Counted from the stretch's first letter, positions 17,226-26,250 are shown. The stretch: 58,286 nt of DNA from Bacterioplanes sp. (GCA_014859445.1 JACUUC010000018.1:1-58286), one strand, 5' to 3'. Numbers and translations are program-made. The notes: generated from the sequence alone by a model not told the origin.

Positions 17226-19118
17226 GTGTTGAAACGATGGGCTGTAGCGTTGGTGTTGAGTGCGTTCATGTGGCAAGCCATGGCGCAAGAACAGTGGCAA
17301 ATAAATCTAAAAGAAGCCGATGTTGGCGCTTTTATTAGTCAAGTAGCCAGTATTACTGGCAAGAGCTTTGTTATTGATCCTCGCGTGCGTGGCAAGGTGA
17401 CGGTGCTGAGCAGTGAGGCCATGAATGCCGATGCCGTCTATGAGCTATTTTTATCGGTTCTGACTGTCCATGGCTTTACCGCGGTACCGGCTGGCGATGT
17501 CATTTTGATCGTGCAGCAAAACGACGTAAAACAGCAGGGTCGTGATCTCGATGAAGATTTTGGTGTAAACAGTCAAGAGTTGTTGACCAAAGTCATCATG
17601 ATTAAAAATACGCCAGCGCTTGATTTAGTCCCGATTTTACGGCCCTTGGTGGCCAAGTATGGTCATTTGGCTGGGGTGCGTTCCGCCAATGCCTTGATCA
17701 TCTCAGATCACGCCGCGAATATTCATCGCATGGAACAAATCATTGACCGCTTAGACCGTTCGGGCAGTGAAGAGCTGGAAGTCATTCAGTTAAAAGAAGC
17801 GTGGGTGGGTAACGTCGTCACCATGTTGCAGAGTCTTGATCCTGCCAAGGTATCTCAAGGTACGGCCGCTGCCGCCAATGAAAATACGGCGGGTAGCATT
17901 CGTGTTGTGGCGGATGAGCGCAGCAATCGCTTGATTATCAAAGGTGAAAAAAGCGCCCGTGAGCGCATTCGTCGTTTGATTGAAGATTTGGACCAGCCGT
18001 CGTATTTCAGTGGTAGCGCGCAAGTGATTCGGTTGCAATACGCTGATGCGAAAAAAATGGCGGATTTGTTGAAAAATTTACTGGCTGATGGCCCTACAGG
18101 TAAAGATCAAAATCAAGCCAAAGGCAAAGCGGGAATTCATGCCGATGAGGATTTGAATGCTTTGGTGATTCGTGCCGAGCCGTCGTTACTAAAAGAAATT
18201 CAAGATTTAGTGGTACAGCTGGACGTGCGTCGATCACAAGTGCTGATTGAATCCGCCATCATCGAAGTGATTGGTGATGTGAACGATGCCTTAGGGGTAC
18301 AGTGGGCGACCGGTAATTTAGATCAACCGTTGGCGGGGACCAATTTCAGCAATGCGGGACCGTCGCTGTCCACCATCGCTGGCAGTATTGCGACCGGCAA
18401 CCCCGCGGCTGCAGTTGGAACGGGGTTAACGTTAGGCGCTTACAGTGAGAAGAATGGCAGTCCCAATTTTGGGGTGATTCTGCAAGCATTGCAGAGTGTG
18501 ACGAATACGAATTTGTTATCCACGCCCAGCATCATGACGCTGGATAACCAAGAGGCGGAAATCATTGTTGGTCAGAATGTCCCCTTCCGTACGGGTTCGA
18601 CGGCATCCAATAACAATACCAACCCCTTCACCACCATCGATCGTAAAGATGTGGGCATTACGTTAAAGGTCAAACCGCATATTCACGATGGTCAATCGAT
18701 TCGGTTAGAAGTAGAAACCACGACGGAGTCCGTGTCACAAACTGCGGTAGCCGGCAGCGCCGACTTGATCACGAATAAGCGCTCCATCAAAACCATGATC
18801 ATCGCCGATAATATGGAGACCATCGTCCTCGGTGGCTTGATGCGCGATGATGTGTTGGAGGTAGAGAGTAAGGTGCCATTACTGGGTGATATTCCGCTGA
18901 TTGGCTGGTTGTTTAAATCGCGCTCGGTCAATCATGTAAAAAGTAATTTGATGGTGTTTTTACGCCCCACGATCGTTACCAGCCCTGAAAAAAGCCGAGA
19001 TTTAACCCACGATAAATTCAATGGCATTTGGGAGTTTACCTTGTCTGGAGAGATGGCGGGGTCGACGGTAGAAGAGCGCATGGATCGTCTGTTCCGTGGC
19101 TTGCCAAGTGATCGCTGA
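17226..19118 (+). CDS. gspD: Type II secretion system secretin
   Basis: A 630-residue outer-membrane pore of the type II secretion system. A signal peptide (residues 1-20, ending AMA) is followed by the N0 domain (WQINLKEADVGAFISQVASI), N1-N3 repeats (about residues 115-340), then the secretin core with VGQNVPFRTG and the closing VPLLGDIPLIGWLF signature near residue 560. The start is a GTG with AAGGGATAG upstream, following gspC by 11 bases. There is no sign of truncation. Its end overlaps the next gene. Confidence 0.95.
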   Translation: MLKRWAVALVLSAFMWQAMAQEQWQINLKEADVGAFISQVASITGKSFVIDPRVRGKVTVLSSEAMNADAVYELFLSVLTVHGFTAVPAGDVILIVQQNDVKQQGRDLDEDFGVNSQELLTKVIMIKNTPALDLVPILRPLVAKYGHLAGVRSANALIISDHAANIHRMEQIIDRLDRSGSEELEVIQLKEAWVGNVVTMLQSLDPAKVSQGTAAAANENTAGSIRVVADERSNRLIIKGEKSARERIRRLIEDLDQPSYFSGSAQVIRLQYADAKKMADLLKNLLADGPTGKDQNQAKGKAGIHADEDLNALVIRAEPSLLKEIQDLVVQLDVRRSQVLIESAIIEVIGDVNDALGVQWATGNLDQPLAGTNFSNAGPSLSTIAGSIATGNPAAAVGTGLTLGAYSEKNGSPNFGVILQALQSVTNTNLLSTPSIMTLDNQEAEIIVGQNVPFRTGSTASNNNTNPFTTIDRKDVGITLKVKPHIHDGQSIRLEVETTTESVSQTAVAGSADLITNKRSIKTMIIADNMETIVLGGLMRDDVLEVESKVPLLGDIPLIGWLFKSRSVNHVKSNLMVFLRPTIVTSPEKSRDLTHDKFNGIWEFTLSGEMAGSTVEERMDRLFRGLPSDR

Positions 19119-19713
19119 TACAACGCAGCCGTTGTTGCTGGCTTCCAGTTCGGTCTATCGTCGACGCTTATTGGAGCAATTGCGCATTCCGTTCTCGTTC
19201 GCCAGTCCAGATGTGGATGAGTCGGTATTGGCTGATGAATCGCCGACCGCGTATGTGTCGCGCTTGGCCATCGCTAAGGCGCACGCCATGCGCTCATCGT
19301 ATCCCGCTCACTGGATTATTGGCAGCGATCAAACCTGTGTGCTTGATGGTCATATTGTGGGAAAGTCCGGTTCATTTGATGTGGCCATGACACAGTTGCT
19401 ACAAGCCAGTGGCAAGGCGGTGGTCTTTTATACGGGGGTGTGCTTACTCAATGCGCGAACGGGGCAGCAGTGGCAGCACGTAGAGCCCTTTACGGTTCAC
19501 TTCCGCGCCTTAGCAGAGGAAGAGATACGTCATTATTTGCATTTGGAGCAGCCGTACGATTGTGCGGGTAGTTTTAAAGTGGAAGGGTTAGGTATTCAGC
19601 TATTTCAGTCCTTACAAGGGCGTGATAGCAGCAGCTTGATCGGACTGCCGTTAATTGCCTTGTTGGACTTAATGCGAGAGGCCGGTTTGCAGCCGCTGTT
19701 AAGCGCGCGCTAG
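19096..19713 (+). CDS. yceF: Maf-like 7-methyl-GTP pyrophosphatase
   Basis: A 205-residue nucleotide pyrophosphatase of the Maf family, YceF subgroup, which clears 7-methyl-GTP. Motifs: LLASSSVYRRRLLEQL (substrate loop), DESPTAYVSRLAIAKA, IIGSDQTCVLDG and CAGSFKVEGLGI. The C-terminal LIGLPLIALLDLMREAG is also typical. The start is uncertain: a GTG at 19096 overlaps gspD by 23 bases, another GTG lies at 19108, and the conserved domain begins only around residue 12. It is probably carried on the gsp message and is closed by a strong terminator. Confidence 0.92.
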   Translation: MACQVIADTTQPLLLASSSVYRRRLLEQLRIPFSFASPDVDESVLADESPTAYVSRLAIAKAHAMRSSYPAHWIIGSDQTCVLDGHIVGKSGSFDVAMTQLLQASGKAVVFYTGVCLLNARTGQQWQHVEPFTVHFRALAEEEIRHYLHLEQPYDCAGSFKVEGLGIQLFQSLQGRDSSSLIGLPLIALLDLMREAGLQPLLSAR

Positions 19714-19734
19714 GTCACCGTCATTGTCCCTTAT

Positions 19735-19788
19735 CAGCCATAAAAAAACCGAGCTGGGCGCTGGCCTTGCTCGGTTTTTTTATGGCTG
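19735..19788. terminator. Bidirectional terminator between yceF and sodB
   Basis: Perfect 19-base arms (19735-19753 and 19770-19788) with a 16-base loop. One arm carries a run of seven A and the other seven T next to a GC-rich CCGAG/CTCGG core, so it can act for both converging genes. Confidence 0.9.
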
Positions 19789-19815
19789 GCTCAGCAAACT
19801 GAGCCATTGGGCGTA

Positions 19816-20400
19816 TTAGGCCGCGAAGTTGCTTGCAGCAAATTCCCAGTTAGCCAATGCCCAGAACGCTTTTAAGTAGTCAGGACGCACATTGCGGAAA
19901 TCAATGTAGTAAGCGTGTTCCCACAAATCGACCGTGATCAGTGGTGTAACGCCTGCTTCTGTGATGGGTGTTGCCGCATTGGAGGTGTTCACGATGGCCA
20001 ATGAACCGTCGGCTTTTTTCACCAACCAAGTCCAGCTTGAACCGAAGTTGCCAACGGCCATTTTGTTGAACTCTTCTTGGAATGCCGCAAACGAACCCCA
20101 AGTAGCATTGATTGCATCGGCCAATGCGCCTGTCGGCTCACCGCCGCCATTTGGGCTAAGGCTATGCCAGTAGAAGGTGTGGTTCCAGATTTGAGCTGCG
20201 TTATTGAAGATGCCACCCGTTGATGACTTGATAATTTCTTCAAGTGTTTTTCCTTCAAACTCGGTACCAGGTACTAAATTGTTCAGGTTTGTCACGTACG
20301 CATTGTGGTGTTTGCCGTGGTGAAATTCGAGCGTCTCCGCGGAAATGTGTGGTTGCAATGCGGTTTTTTCGTAAGGCAGTGCGGGTAATTCAAACGCCAT
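19816..20400 (-). CDS. sodB: Iron superoxide dismutase
   Basis: A 194-residue Fe-type superoxide dismutase of the cytoplasm. Metal ligands lie in [12 protein letters not shown] (first His), NHTFYWHSL (second) and [11 protein letters not shown] (Asp and His). The Fe-type signatures AAQIWNH and FGSSWTWL are present. The length matches E. coli SodB (193). The gene is transcribed alone, ending at the bidirectional terminator. Confidence 0.96.
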   Translation of the reverse strand: MAFELPALPYEKTALQPHISAETLEFHHGKHHNAYVTNLNNLVPGTEFEGKTLEEIIKSSTGGIFNNAAQIWNHTFYWHSLSPNGGGEPTGALADAINATWGSFAAFQEEFNKMAVGNFGSSWTWLVKKADGSLAIVNTSNAATPITEAGVTPLITVDLWEHAYYIDFRNVRPDYLKAFWALANWEFAASNFAA

Positions 20401-20626
20401 GGTGTTTCTCCATTCTATGCTGAGTCAGGTTGCACAAGGCCAGCACACGAGAGGTGCTGTTCATCAAACGTATTCCTTCATCAATGTATGACTACATCAA
20501 AGGGGTTACTATATTGTGGGGATGAATATTACGAATTCAACCCTAAAAGCGCACTCCATCATAGCACAGGCCATGACGCCTGCCATGCGCAACTGGGCTG
20601 CTAAATGGTTTCTTGCATCTGGCACG

Positions 20627-20658
20627 GAGTGCGGATGTCGGTATACTAGACCGCACTC
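20627..20658. promoter_or_regulatory. Promoter flanked by an inverted repeat
   Basis: TATACT (20642-20647) is a good -10 element, with CTGGCA 17 bases upstream as a fair -35. It is bracketed by perfect arms GAGTGCGG (20627-20634) and CCGCACTC (20651-20658). Transcription would start near 20654, inside the right arm, so a repressor bound to the dyad would block it. No regulator is identified. Confidence 0.45.
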
Positions 20659-20688
20659 ATTGACCGAATAATCGTCGTAAGGATCCTC

Positions 20689-21546
20689 ATGGATAAAGAT
20701 AATAATGATGCCGGAATTCCAGGCATGAAACCCTCGCAAGATGATATTGCGCTTCGTCAAAAGCAGTTACAACGTCGTACTGGCAGTGCGACTGCAGCGA
20801 AGGCCGCAACAGCGTCAGCAAATACCACGCACACTCCGACCGCCAAAGCCCCAGTCGGTGCTGCGAAAAAAGCCACACCCAGCTCGGCATGGGGAGCGGT
20901 TACGCTGGTATTGGTGTTGGTGGTGGGCGCTGTGGCTGGGTATGCGCTATGGCAAAACCAACAACTACAGCAGCAGTTATTGAATGCTCAGTCGATCATG
21001 CAGAAACAATCGGACAATCTGAGCACATTGAACGAGCGTTTGTCGGCAACCGGCGAGAACGCCAATTTGTCCGTGGATGCATTAAAGGTCATGTTAAAGG
21101 ATCATGATCTTGAAATCCGTAAGTTATGGGACCTGGCGAATAAGCGTAATCGTGGCAACATTGCCAGCAACGAAAGTGCCATTAGTGAATTAAAAACCTC
21201 GGTTGTGCAATTGACGCGGACGCAAGCCAACCAAGCCGCGCAACAACAGAAAGCCGTGGCTGAACTTGAGCAAAAATGGCTGACACGTTTGTCAGCAGAT
21301 ATGGATGCGCTGAGTAAGCGTGTCACACAAGCCGAAGCCGCCGCCATGAATGTACCAGCGGCCGCTGAATTGCGCATGACACAAAATAGCGACGCTATTC
21401 GTGGCTTAGATGGAAAAATACAGCGTGTTGAAGAGCAGCTGGGTCAAGGTGGTGTTGGTCGTGCAGAATTGGTGAACATTAAATTAGAGATTGAAGACAT
21501 TCAGATTCGTTTGGATCGTATGCAGCACGCATTGAGCGCACAGTGA
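20689..21546 (+). CDS. Single-pass membrane coiled-coil protein
   Basis: A 285-residue protein that I do not recognise. Residues 1-66 are a charged then Ala/Thr-rich cytoplasmic stretch, residues 68-90 one membrane segment, and residues 92-285 an almost continuous coiled coil facing the periplasm, rich in Gln, Ala and Leu. This is the build of a scaffold or stalk. AAGGATC lies upstream of the ATG. The next gene starts at its stop codon (TGATG), so the two are co-translated. The function is not known; Gly-poor, Asn-rich stretches such as NKRNRGNIASNESAISEL break the heptads. Confidence 0.7.
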   Translation: MDKDNNDAGIPGMKPSQDDIALRQKQLQRRTGSATAAKAATASANTTHTPTAKAPVGAAKKATPSSAWGAVTLVLVLVVGAVAGYALWQNQQLQQQLLNAQSIMQKQSDNLSTLNERLSATGENANLSVDALKVMLKDHDLEIRKLWDLANKRNRGNIASNESAISELKTSVVQLTRTQANQAAQQQKAVAELEQKWLTRLSADMDALSKRVTQAEAAAMNVPAAAELRMTQNSDAIRGLDGKIQRVEEQLGQGGVGRAELVNIKLEIEDIQIRLDRMQHALSAQ

Positions 21547-22418
21547 TGTGGCCTGAGTTGAGCCAATATGCAGAGATGCCTGTCATCGGCATTCCGGACT
21601 GGACGACCATTCGCCAGCAGCTACCCCCTACTGGCACCTCTGGTTTGTCTTTGGCAGAGTGGGCTTTGATCTGTGGTGCTCGTGCTGACTCGCTGTCATT
21701 GGCGTTTTTATGGGGATATCAGGTGGCAATGCGTCGTGTTGATGCAGCGATGTCGTCGCAGAATTTGTCGGCCTGGTGCGTGTCGGAATCGGGCTTATCG
21801 TCATTGCGTGCCATGGTGACGGAGTTTGATCCCGTGGCAAAAACAGTCACAGGGCGTAAATCTCATGTGATGTTGATGGCTCAGCAACAACTGGATTGGT
21901 TGTACGTTTTGACGCGTGTACGAGATACCGAATCGTTGGTGGCGGTGAAAATCAGTGCGGCGGCAGAAGGGATTGTCGTAATCCCATCGCAGAAAACACA
22001 GCCGTTTGTTGCTCAAGTGCCTCATGCGGCAGTGACGTTTACGAACACGCCGATTGCCTCGGACTTTTATGTGGACAATGCACATGCCGTGTTGAATCGT
22101 CCCTTCCGCTTTTGGGAAGACTGTTACGTCAGTTTGGCCTTTGTTGGTTGGTTTTGGCGGCGCCTGCCGGTGAACTCTCGACTCGTGTTAGAGCAGAGCG
22201 TGGCGCCTTGGTTGTCATACCTGGCCACAGCGGACCAAGAATACGATGCGCGGCACTTGCGTCACAGTTCCGCCTTGTTTGAAGAGCTGGATGTGTTGGC
22301 ATCGAACTTACCTGCTGATGCAGCGACTCAATGGCAGCAAGATAAAATGCTGTTGATATTGGGAGAGCGCGCCCGAGCGGCTTTGCGAGTACGCTTTTCG
22401 AAATCCGCTGAGCGCTAA
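21546..22418 (+). CDS. Divergent acyl-CoA dehydrogenase-like protein
   Basis: A 290-residue soluble protein. Residues 78-140 resemble the middle domain of acyl-CoA dehydrogenases: CVSESGLSSLRAMV matches the TEPGAGSD-type loop, VTGRKSHVMLM the strand after it, and LDWLYVLTRVRD the next. A helical region with FRFWEDCYVSLAFVGWFWRR follows. The whole is shorter than the usual 380 residues, and I could not find a clear catalytic Glu, so activity is uncertain. Translation is coupled to the coiled-coil membrane protein upstream. Its end overlaps the convergent gene by four bases. The family call is tentative. Confidence 0.5.
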   Translation: MWPELSQYAEMPVIGIPDWTTIRQQLPPTGTSGLSLAEWALICGARADSLSLAFLWGYQVAMRRVDAAMSSQNLSAWCVSESGLSSLRAMVTEFDPVAKTVTGRKSHVMLMAQQQLDWLYVLTRVRDTESLVAVKISAAAEGIVVIPSQKTQPFVAQVPHAAVTFTNTPIASDFYVDNAHAVLNRPFRFWEDCYVSLAFVGWFWRRLPVNSRLVLEQSVAPWLSYLATADQEYDARHLRHSSALFEELDVLASNLPADAATQWQQDKMLLILGERARAALRVRFSKSAER

Positions 22419-22819
22419 CGAATGGTCACGGAGACGGAGCTGGGTATGCCAATGGTGGCTTGTTGCGTGTTGGTTGCGGGCGTTGCCACAATCCGGTTTT
22501 CTTTATTATTGATTGCCGGCTGCTCATTCAGATGCTTCACGCTTGGGCGTGTATCAGGGCTGTGTGCCACGTCAACGGCAATGGGGGTTTCGATCAAGGT
22601 TTGTGACAACTCTTGATTGAGAAGCGGGTCGAGGGAAATACTTAATGCCGTACTGCGATTGTAGCGAAGGGTACTGCTGTAATCGTAATGATGGCTACTG
22701 ATGCGCGCTTGTTCGACGGCTCGATACAAATCCGAAGAGTAATACTCGTCGGCTTGCACCGATACATGGGTGAGACCGCTGGTTAGTAACGCCAGTAACA
22801 TCCAGAAACGAAGATTCAT
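22415..22819 (-). CDS. Small secreted protein, paralogue of its neighbour
   Basis: A 134-residue protein with a signal peptide (residues 1-23, ending VQA). The mature part opens with EYYSSDLYRAVEQAR, then LRYNRSTALSISLDPLLNQELS (22 residues, 52-73, quoted by key parts YNRST and PLLNQE). The same pattern occurs in the protein encoded just upstream, so the two are paralogues. The C-terminal third is low in hydrophobic residues and ends in a short beta-like SVSVTIR. GGGAG precedes the ATG and only 12 bases separate it from the upstream gene. Function unknown. Confidence 0.65.
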   Translation of the reverse strand: MNLRFWMLLALLTSGLTHVSVQADEYYSSDLYRAVEQARISSHHYDYSSTLRYNRSTALSISLDPLLNQELSQTLIETPIAVDVAHSPDTRPSVKHLNEQPAINNKENRIVATPATNTQQATIGIPSSVSVTIR

Positions 22820-22831
22820 CCGCGAAACTCC

Positions 22832-23350
22832 CTACCGGCGCACCGTGGCTCGTATTTGCACATTCGCACGAATGTCGCGAGTTTTGGTTTTAAAGTCATT
22901 CCCGTCATAGCTGATTTCGCGAATCACTATTTCGTCATCATTATCCGCTTTTGAGGATTCTGAGGGGGATTTGGTGCGCGGTTGATTGTCGTCGAAACTA
23001 TTTTCATTATTGGCACGTCCCAGTGCGGCATTGCGAACCGGTTGTTGCGCTTCGGCGGCTGCAGCTTCCCCCGCAGCCGTTGGCCCTAGTGCACCTTCAA
23101 TGACTTTTTCATCCATTTCGCGGTTAAGGAGTGGTGGCAATTCAATACTTCGAGATGTGCTGCGGTTGTACCAACGTGTGCCCACGTACTGGCTTTGAGT
23201 TGGATGACGCTGAGCGTGCTCAACGGCGGCATCAATGTCATTGTAAAAGTACGCTTCGTTTCCCGGTGCAGCCAATGCCAAACTGGATGAGATGGATAGG
23301 AGAAACCCAGCAAGTGAGTAGCGAGCATGTTGAGACAAGCATCTTTCCAT
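22832..23350 (-). CDS. Secreted protein, paralogue of its neighbour
   Basis: A 172-residue protein with a signal peptide (hydrophobic residues 11-27, ending LALA). The mature start, EAYFYNDIDAAVEHAQ then WYNRSTSRSIELPPLLNRE, matches the downstream gene product over about 50 residues (shared AVE-A, YNRST, SI-L-PLLN-E). The rest is an Ala-rich segment, an acidic/Ser-rich linker (NDDE) and a C-terminal beta-like RANVQIRATVRR, again recalling the end of the neighbour. The pair forms one minus-strand unit. No known family was recognised. Confidence 0.65.
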   Translation of the reverse strand: MERCLSQHARYSLAGFLLSISSSLALAAPGNEAYFYNDIDAAVEHAQRHPTQSQYVGTRWYNRSTSRSIELPPLLNREMDEKVIEGALGPTAAGEAAAAEAQQPVRNAALGRANNENSFDDNQPRTKSPSESSKADNDDEIVIREISYDGNDFKTKTRDIRANVQIRATVRR

Positions 23351-23523
23351 TTTCTTGACCCCAATTGTTTTTGTTATTTTTTGTAATTATGTCATCATAG
23401 CAGTATGGCTTTTTTATGTACAATCGGCTACACGCGCCAAAGTCGTTTTTTTGGTCAGGTTTATGTCAGGTTGATACGATGGCTAGGCAAGCTTAGCGGA
23501 CGCGACGTCAGTAAGGAATAATA

Positions 23524-24234
23524 ATGATAACAAAACCATTGCTCGTTCTCTCATCCAGTGTGTTACTAACGCTTATGACAGGGTGCACTGTGCATCAGTC
23601 GGTAGGCGATAATTTCGGTTCTTATCTTTCATCGCCAGACGGTCAGGATTTTAAGCCCGTTGGCTATCGTTGGGACTACGATAATACGGCTTTGCTGTAT
23701 GTGTATCGCCCGGCCACGGAATGGTCGATGGATGAATTGGGCTCTCCTAGCTTTAATGTCAACGGCAAGCGTTTATTCAACCTAAAAGGCGGTGGCTATA
23801 CGTGGTATGAGCTTCGTCCTGGCGAATATGAAATGGTGGTTCGTCGAGGTTTGTTTGGCCTTGAAGGTGTCAACTCCTTTGAAATCAAACGCCATGCTCA
23901 GTTGTTCTTAAACGTTCAGGCTGGTGAGACGTATTTCTTGCGTTACTCCGAAATCGATCCTCCTCGTATCATGCCGGGGTTAGCGGTGAATCCTGTTGGT
24001 GATGGTCCTTTGCAGTTGGTGGATTCCGAATTGGCCCTCACGGAACTGATCACGACACAACAATTGCATAAGGGGCGTGAATTATTGGCGCCCTTGGATT
24101 GGCGCGATGAATCGAACGTCGCGCAGAGTGATGTTAGTCCAACGTCGGATGGTCAAAATGCCGTTAAAGACGATACTCGTACACGCGCGCGTGCCGAGCC
24201 ACGCAAAAGCGACGAGAACTGGTGGCCGTTTTAG
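23524..24234 (+). CDS. DUF2846-like lipoprotein
   Basis: A 236-residue lipoprotein: the signal ends in the lipobox LMTGC (Cys21). Residues 55-145 fit the DUF2846 pattern, with ALLYVYRP, FNVNGKRL, a Gly-rich turn, YELRPGEYEM and FLNVQAGETYFLRY. The C-terminal 60 residues are hydrophilic and probably disordered, ending NWWPF. AAGGAATA precedes the ATG. Proteins of this family are of unknown role. The gene stands alone and ends at a terminator. Confidence 0.75.
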   Translation: MITKPLLVLSSSVLLTLMTGCTVHQSVGDNFGSYLSSPDGQDFKPVGYRWDYDNTALLYVYRPATEWSMDELGSPSFNVNGKRLFNLKGGGYTWYELRPGEYEMVVRRGLFGLEGVNSFEIKRHAQLFLNVQAGETYFLRYSEIDPPRIMPGLAVNPVGDGPLQLVDSELALTELITTQQLHKGRELLAPLDWRDESNVAQSDVSPTSDGQNAVKDDTRTRARAEPRKSDENWWPF

Positions 24235-24272
24235 CTGAGCCCAGCTTGGGGTACACTATGCTCACTCGTAGA

Positions 24273-24297
24273 CGCCCACACAGAGTGGGCGTTTTTA
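24273..24297 (+). terminator. Rho-independent terminator
   Basis: ACGCCCAC (24273-24280) and GTGGGCGT (24286-24293) pair around ACAGA and are followed by TTTT. It separates the lipoprotein gene from the fumarase gene. Confidence 0.82.
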
Positions 24298-24329
24298 CAA
24301 CCCCCGCATGGCCGAGAGAGAGAACTGTC

Positions 24330-25838
24330 ATGACCGTTATCAAGCAAGAAGATTTGATTCAAAGTGTGGCCGATGCGCTGCAGTACATTTCCTATTACCA
24401 CCCGAAAGATTTTATCGATGCCGTGCATGCGGCGTACGAGCGTGAAGAATCGAAGGCTGCGAAAGATGCCATGGCACAAATTCTGATTAATTCGCGTATG
24501 TGTGCCATGGGGCATCGTCCTATCTGCCAAGATACCGGCATTGTGACGGTCTTTTTAACCATTGGTATGGACGTTAAGTTCGAAGGCGACATGAGCGTTG
24601 AGGATATGTGCAACGAAGGGGTGCGTCGTGCGTACTTGCATCCTGACAATGTCTTGCGTGCTTCCGTTTTGGCTGATCCAGACGGCAAACGAGCCAATAC
24701 CAAAGACAATACACCCGCCATCATTCATATGAAGTTAGTACCGGGCAATACGGTGGATGTGCATGTCGCTGCTAAAGGGGGCGGCTCTGAAGCCAAATCC
24801 AAATTTGCCATGTTGAATCCCTCAGATTCCATCGTCGATTGGGTGTTAGAGCAAGTGCCGAAGATGGGAGCGGGTTGGTGTCCACCAGGCATGCTGGGTA
24901 TTGGTATTGGTGGCACGGCGGAAAAGGCCATGCTGCTGGCGAAAGAATCACTGCTTGAACCGATTGATATTCAAGAGTTGCAAGCACGTGGTGCACAAAA
25001 TCGCGCCGAAGAATTGCGCTTAGAGCTGTTTGAAAAAGTGAATAAATTGGGTATTGGTGCGCAAGGTCTGGGTGGTTTAACCACGGTATTGGATATTAAA
25101 GTCATGGATTATCCAACCCATGCGGCCAATAAGCCCGTTGCCATTATTCCAAACTGTGCGGCCACCCGTCATACGCATTTTGTGCTCGATGGTTCAGGCC
25201 CTGCGCAATTAGAGGTTCCTAAGTTAGAAGATTGGCCAGAAATCAGCTGGGAAGTGGGTGATTCCGTTCGTCGAGTGAATCTGGATACGTTGACTCCTGA
25301 CGATGTCAAAGATTGGAAGACCGGCGAAACGGTACTGTTATCTGGCAAGATGCTGACGGGTCGTGATGCGGCGCATAAGCGCATGGCAGATATGATCAAT
25401 CGCGGTGAAGAGTTACCGGTCGATTTGAAAGGTCGCTTTATTTATTACGTCGGTCCGGTTGATCCGGTTCGTGATGAGGTGGTTGGTCCAGCGGGCCCAA
25501 CAACCGCGACGCGCATGGACAAGTTCACGCGTCTAGTTCTCGAAAAAACGGGCTTGCTGGGTATGATTGGTAAGTCGGAGCGTGGTGATGTTGCCATTGA
25601 AGCGATCAAAGACAATGAAGCCGTTTATTTGATGGCGGTCGGTGGTGCAGCGTATTTGGTGTCGCAAGCCATTAAGTCGGCCAAAGTCGTTGGTTTTGCT
25701 GATTTGGGCATGGAAGCGATCTACGAGTTTGATGTGCAAGATATGCCTGTGACCGTGGCGGTCGATACCAAAGGAGAGTCTGTTCATAAAACAGGCCCCC
25801 AAACTTGGTATGCGAAAATCAACGCGATCGAAGTCTAA
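24330..25838 (+). CDS. fumA: Class I (iron-sulphur) fumarate hydratase
   Basis: A 502-residue fumarase of the TCA cycle, interconverting fumarate and malate with a [4Fe-4S] cluster. Signatures: MGHRPICQDTGIVTVF (first cluster Cys), KGGGSEAKSKFAML, and GPTTATRMDKFT near residue 395. The C-terminal beta-domain (YYVGPVDPVRDEVVGPAGPT) is intact, so alpha and beta parts are fused as in E. coli FumA/B. The frame extends upstream through the preceding terminator, so the ATG at 24330 with GAGAGAGA before it is the real start. Class I fumarases are oxygen sensitive; sodB lies 4 kb away. Confidence 0.95.
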   Translation: MTVIKQEDLIQSVADALQYISYYHPKDFIDAVHAAYEREESKAAKDAMAQILINSRMCAMGHRPICQDTGIVTVFLTIGMDVKFEGDMSVEDMCNEGVRRAYLHPDNVLRASVLADPDGKRANTKDNTPAIIHMKLVPGNTVDVHVAAKGGGSEAKSKFAMLNPSDSIVDWVLEQVPKMGAGWCPPGMLGIGIGGTAEKAMLLAKESLLEPIDIQELQARGAQNRAEELRLELFEKVNKLGIGAQGLGGLTTVLDIKVMDYPTHAANKPVAIIPNCAATRHTHFVLDGSGPAQLEVPKLEDWPEISWEVGDSVRRVNLDTLTPDDVKDWKTGETVLLSGKMLTGRDAAHKRMADMINRGEELPVDLKGRFIYYVGPVDPVRDEVVGPAGPTTATRMDKFTRLVLEKTGLLGMIGKSERGDVAIEAIKDNEAVYLMAVGGAAYLVSQAIKSAKVVGFADLGMEAIYEFDVQDMPVTVAVDTKGESVHKTGPQTWYAKINAIEV

Positions 25839-25848
25839 GCATGAACAC

Positions 25849-25880
25849 ACCAATCCAGCTGTCGTTACGGCTGGATTGGT
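25849..25880. terminator. Hairpin after the fumarase gene
   Basis: ACCAATCCAGC (25849-25859) and GCTGGATTGGT (25870-25880) form a perfect 11-base stem between two convergent genes. There is no T run on either side, so termination would be Rho-assisted or the hairpin may serve as a 3' end. Confidence 0.5.
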
Positions 25881-25896
25881 CGTCACTGTGTGACCA

Positions 25897-26229
25897 TCAA
25901 CGAATCATACCGACCTGATCAACTTTCATGGCATTGCCTTCGCAGCCAATTGCACGAATTTGTAGTTTTCCTACGCCATTAAGTGCGTGCAATGTTATTT
26001 GGAACCGGCGCTCAGCGACGGCGCTGTGGCGACTGTACACACGAAAACGACCTGAGGCTTTGCCGCCACATTGATGCACGCGTTCTGCCGTGATGAAGTC
26101 AAAGCTGGCATTCGATTCATCATCCAGTTGGTGAATGGCAATCACCGTGAGTGGCAACAGTCGATCTATCTCATTGGCCATCAGATTTGGCAAAATCATC
26201 AAGCACGCCAACAACATCAAAATACGCAT
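25897..26229 (-). CDS. Small secreted protein downstream of a diguanylate cyclase
   Basis: A 110-residue protein with a signal peptide (MRILMLLACLMILPNLMA). The mature part has two Cys residues (HQCGGKASGRF and RAIGCEGNAM) that could form a disulphide bond. No family recognised. The ATG at 26229 has GAGGATA six bases upstream; a TTG at 26241 is less likely. It starts 22 bases after the diguanylate cyclase stop, so the two genes are probably one unit. Confidence 0.65.
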   Translation of the reverse strand: MRILMLLACLMILPNLMANEIDRLLPLTVIAIHQLDDESNASFDFITAERVHQCGGKASGRFRVYSRHSAVAERRFQITLHALNGVGKLQIRAIGCEGNAMKVDQVGMIR

Positions 26230-26250
26230 AACTATCCTCAATAGGGTGGA

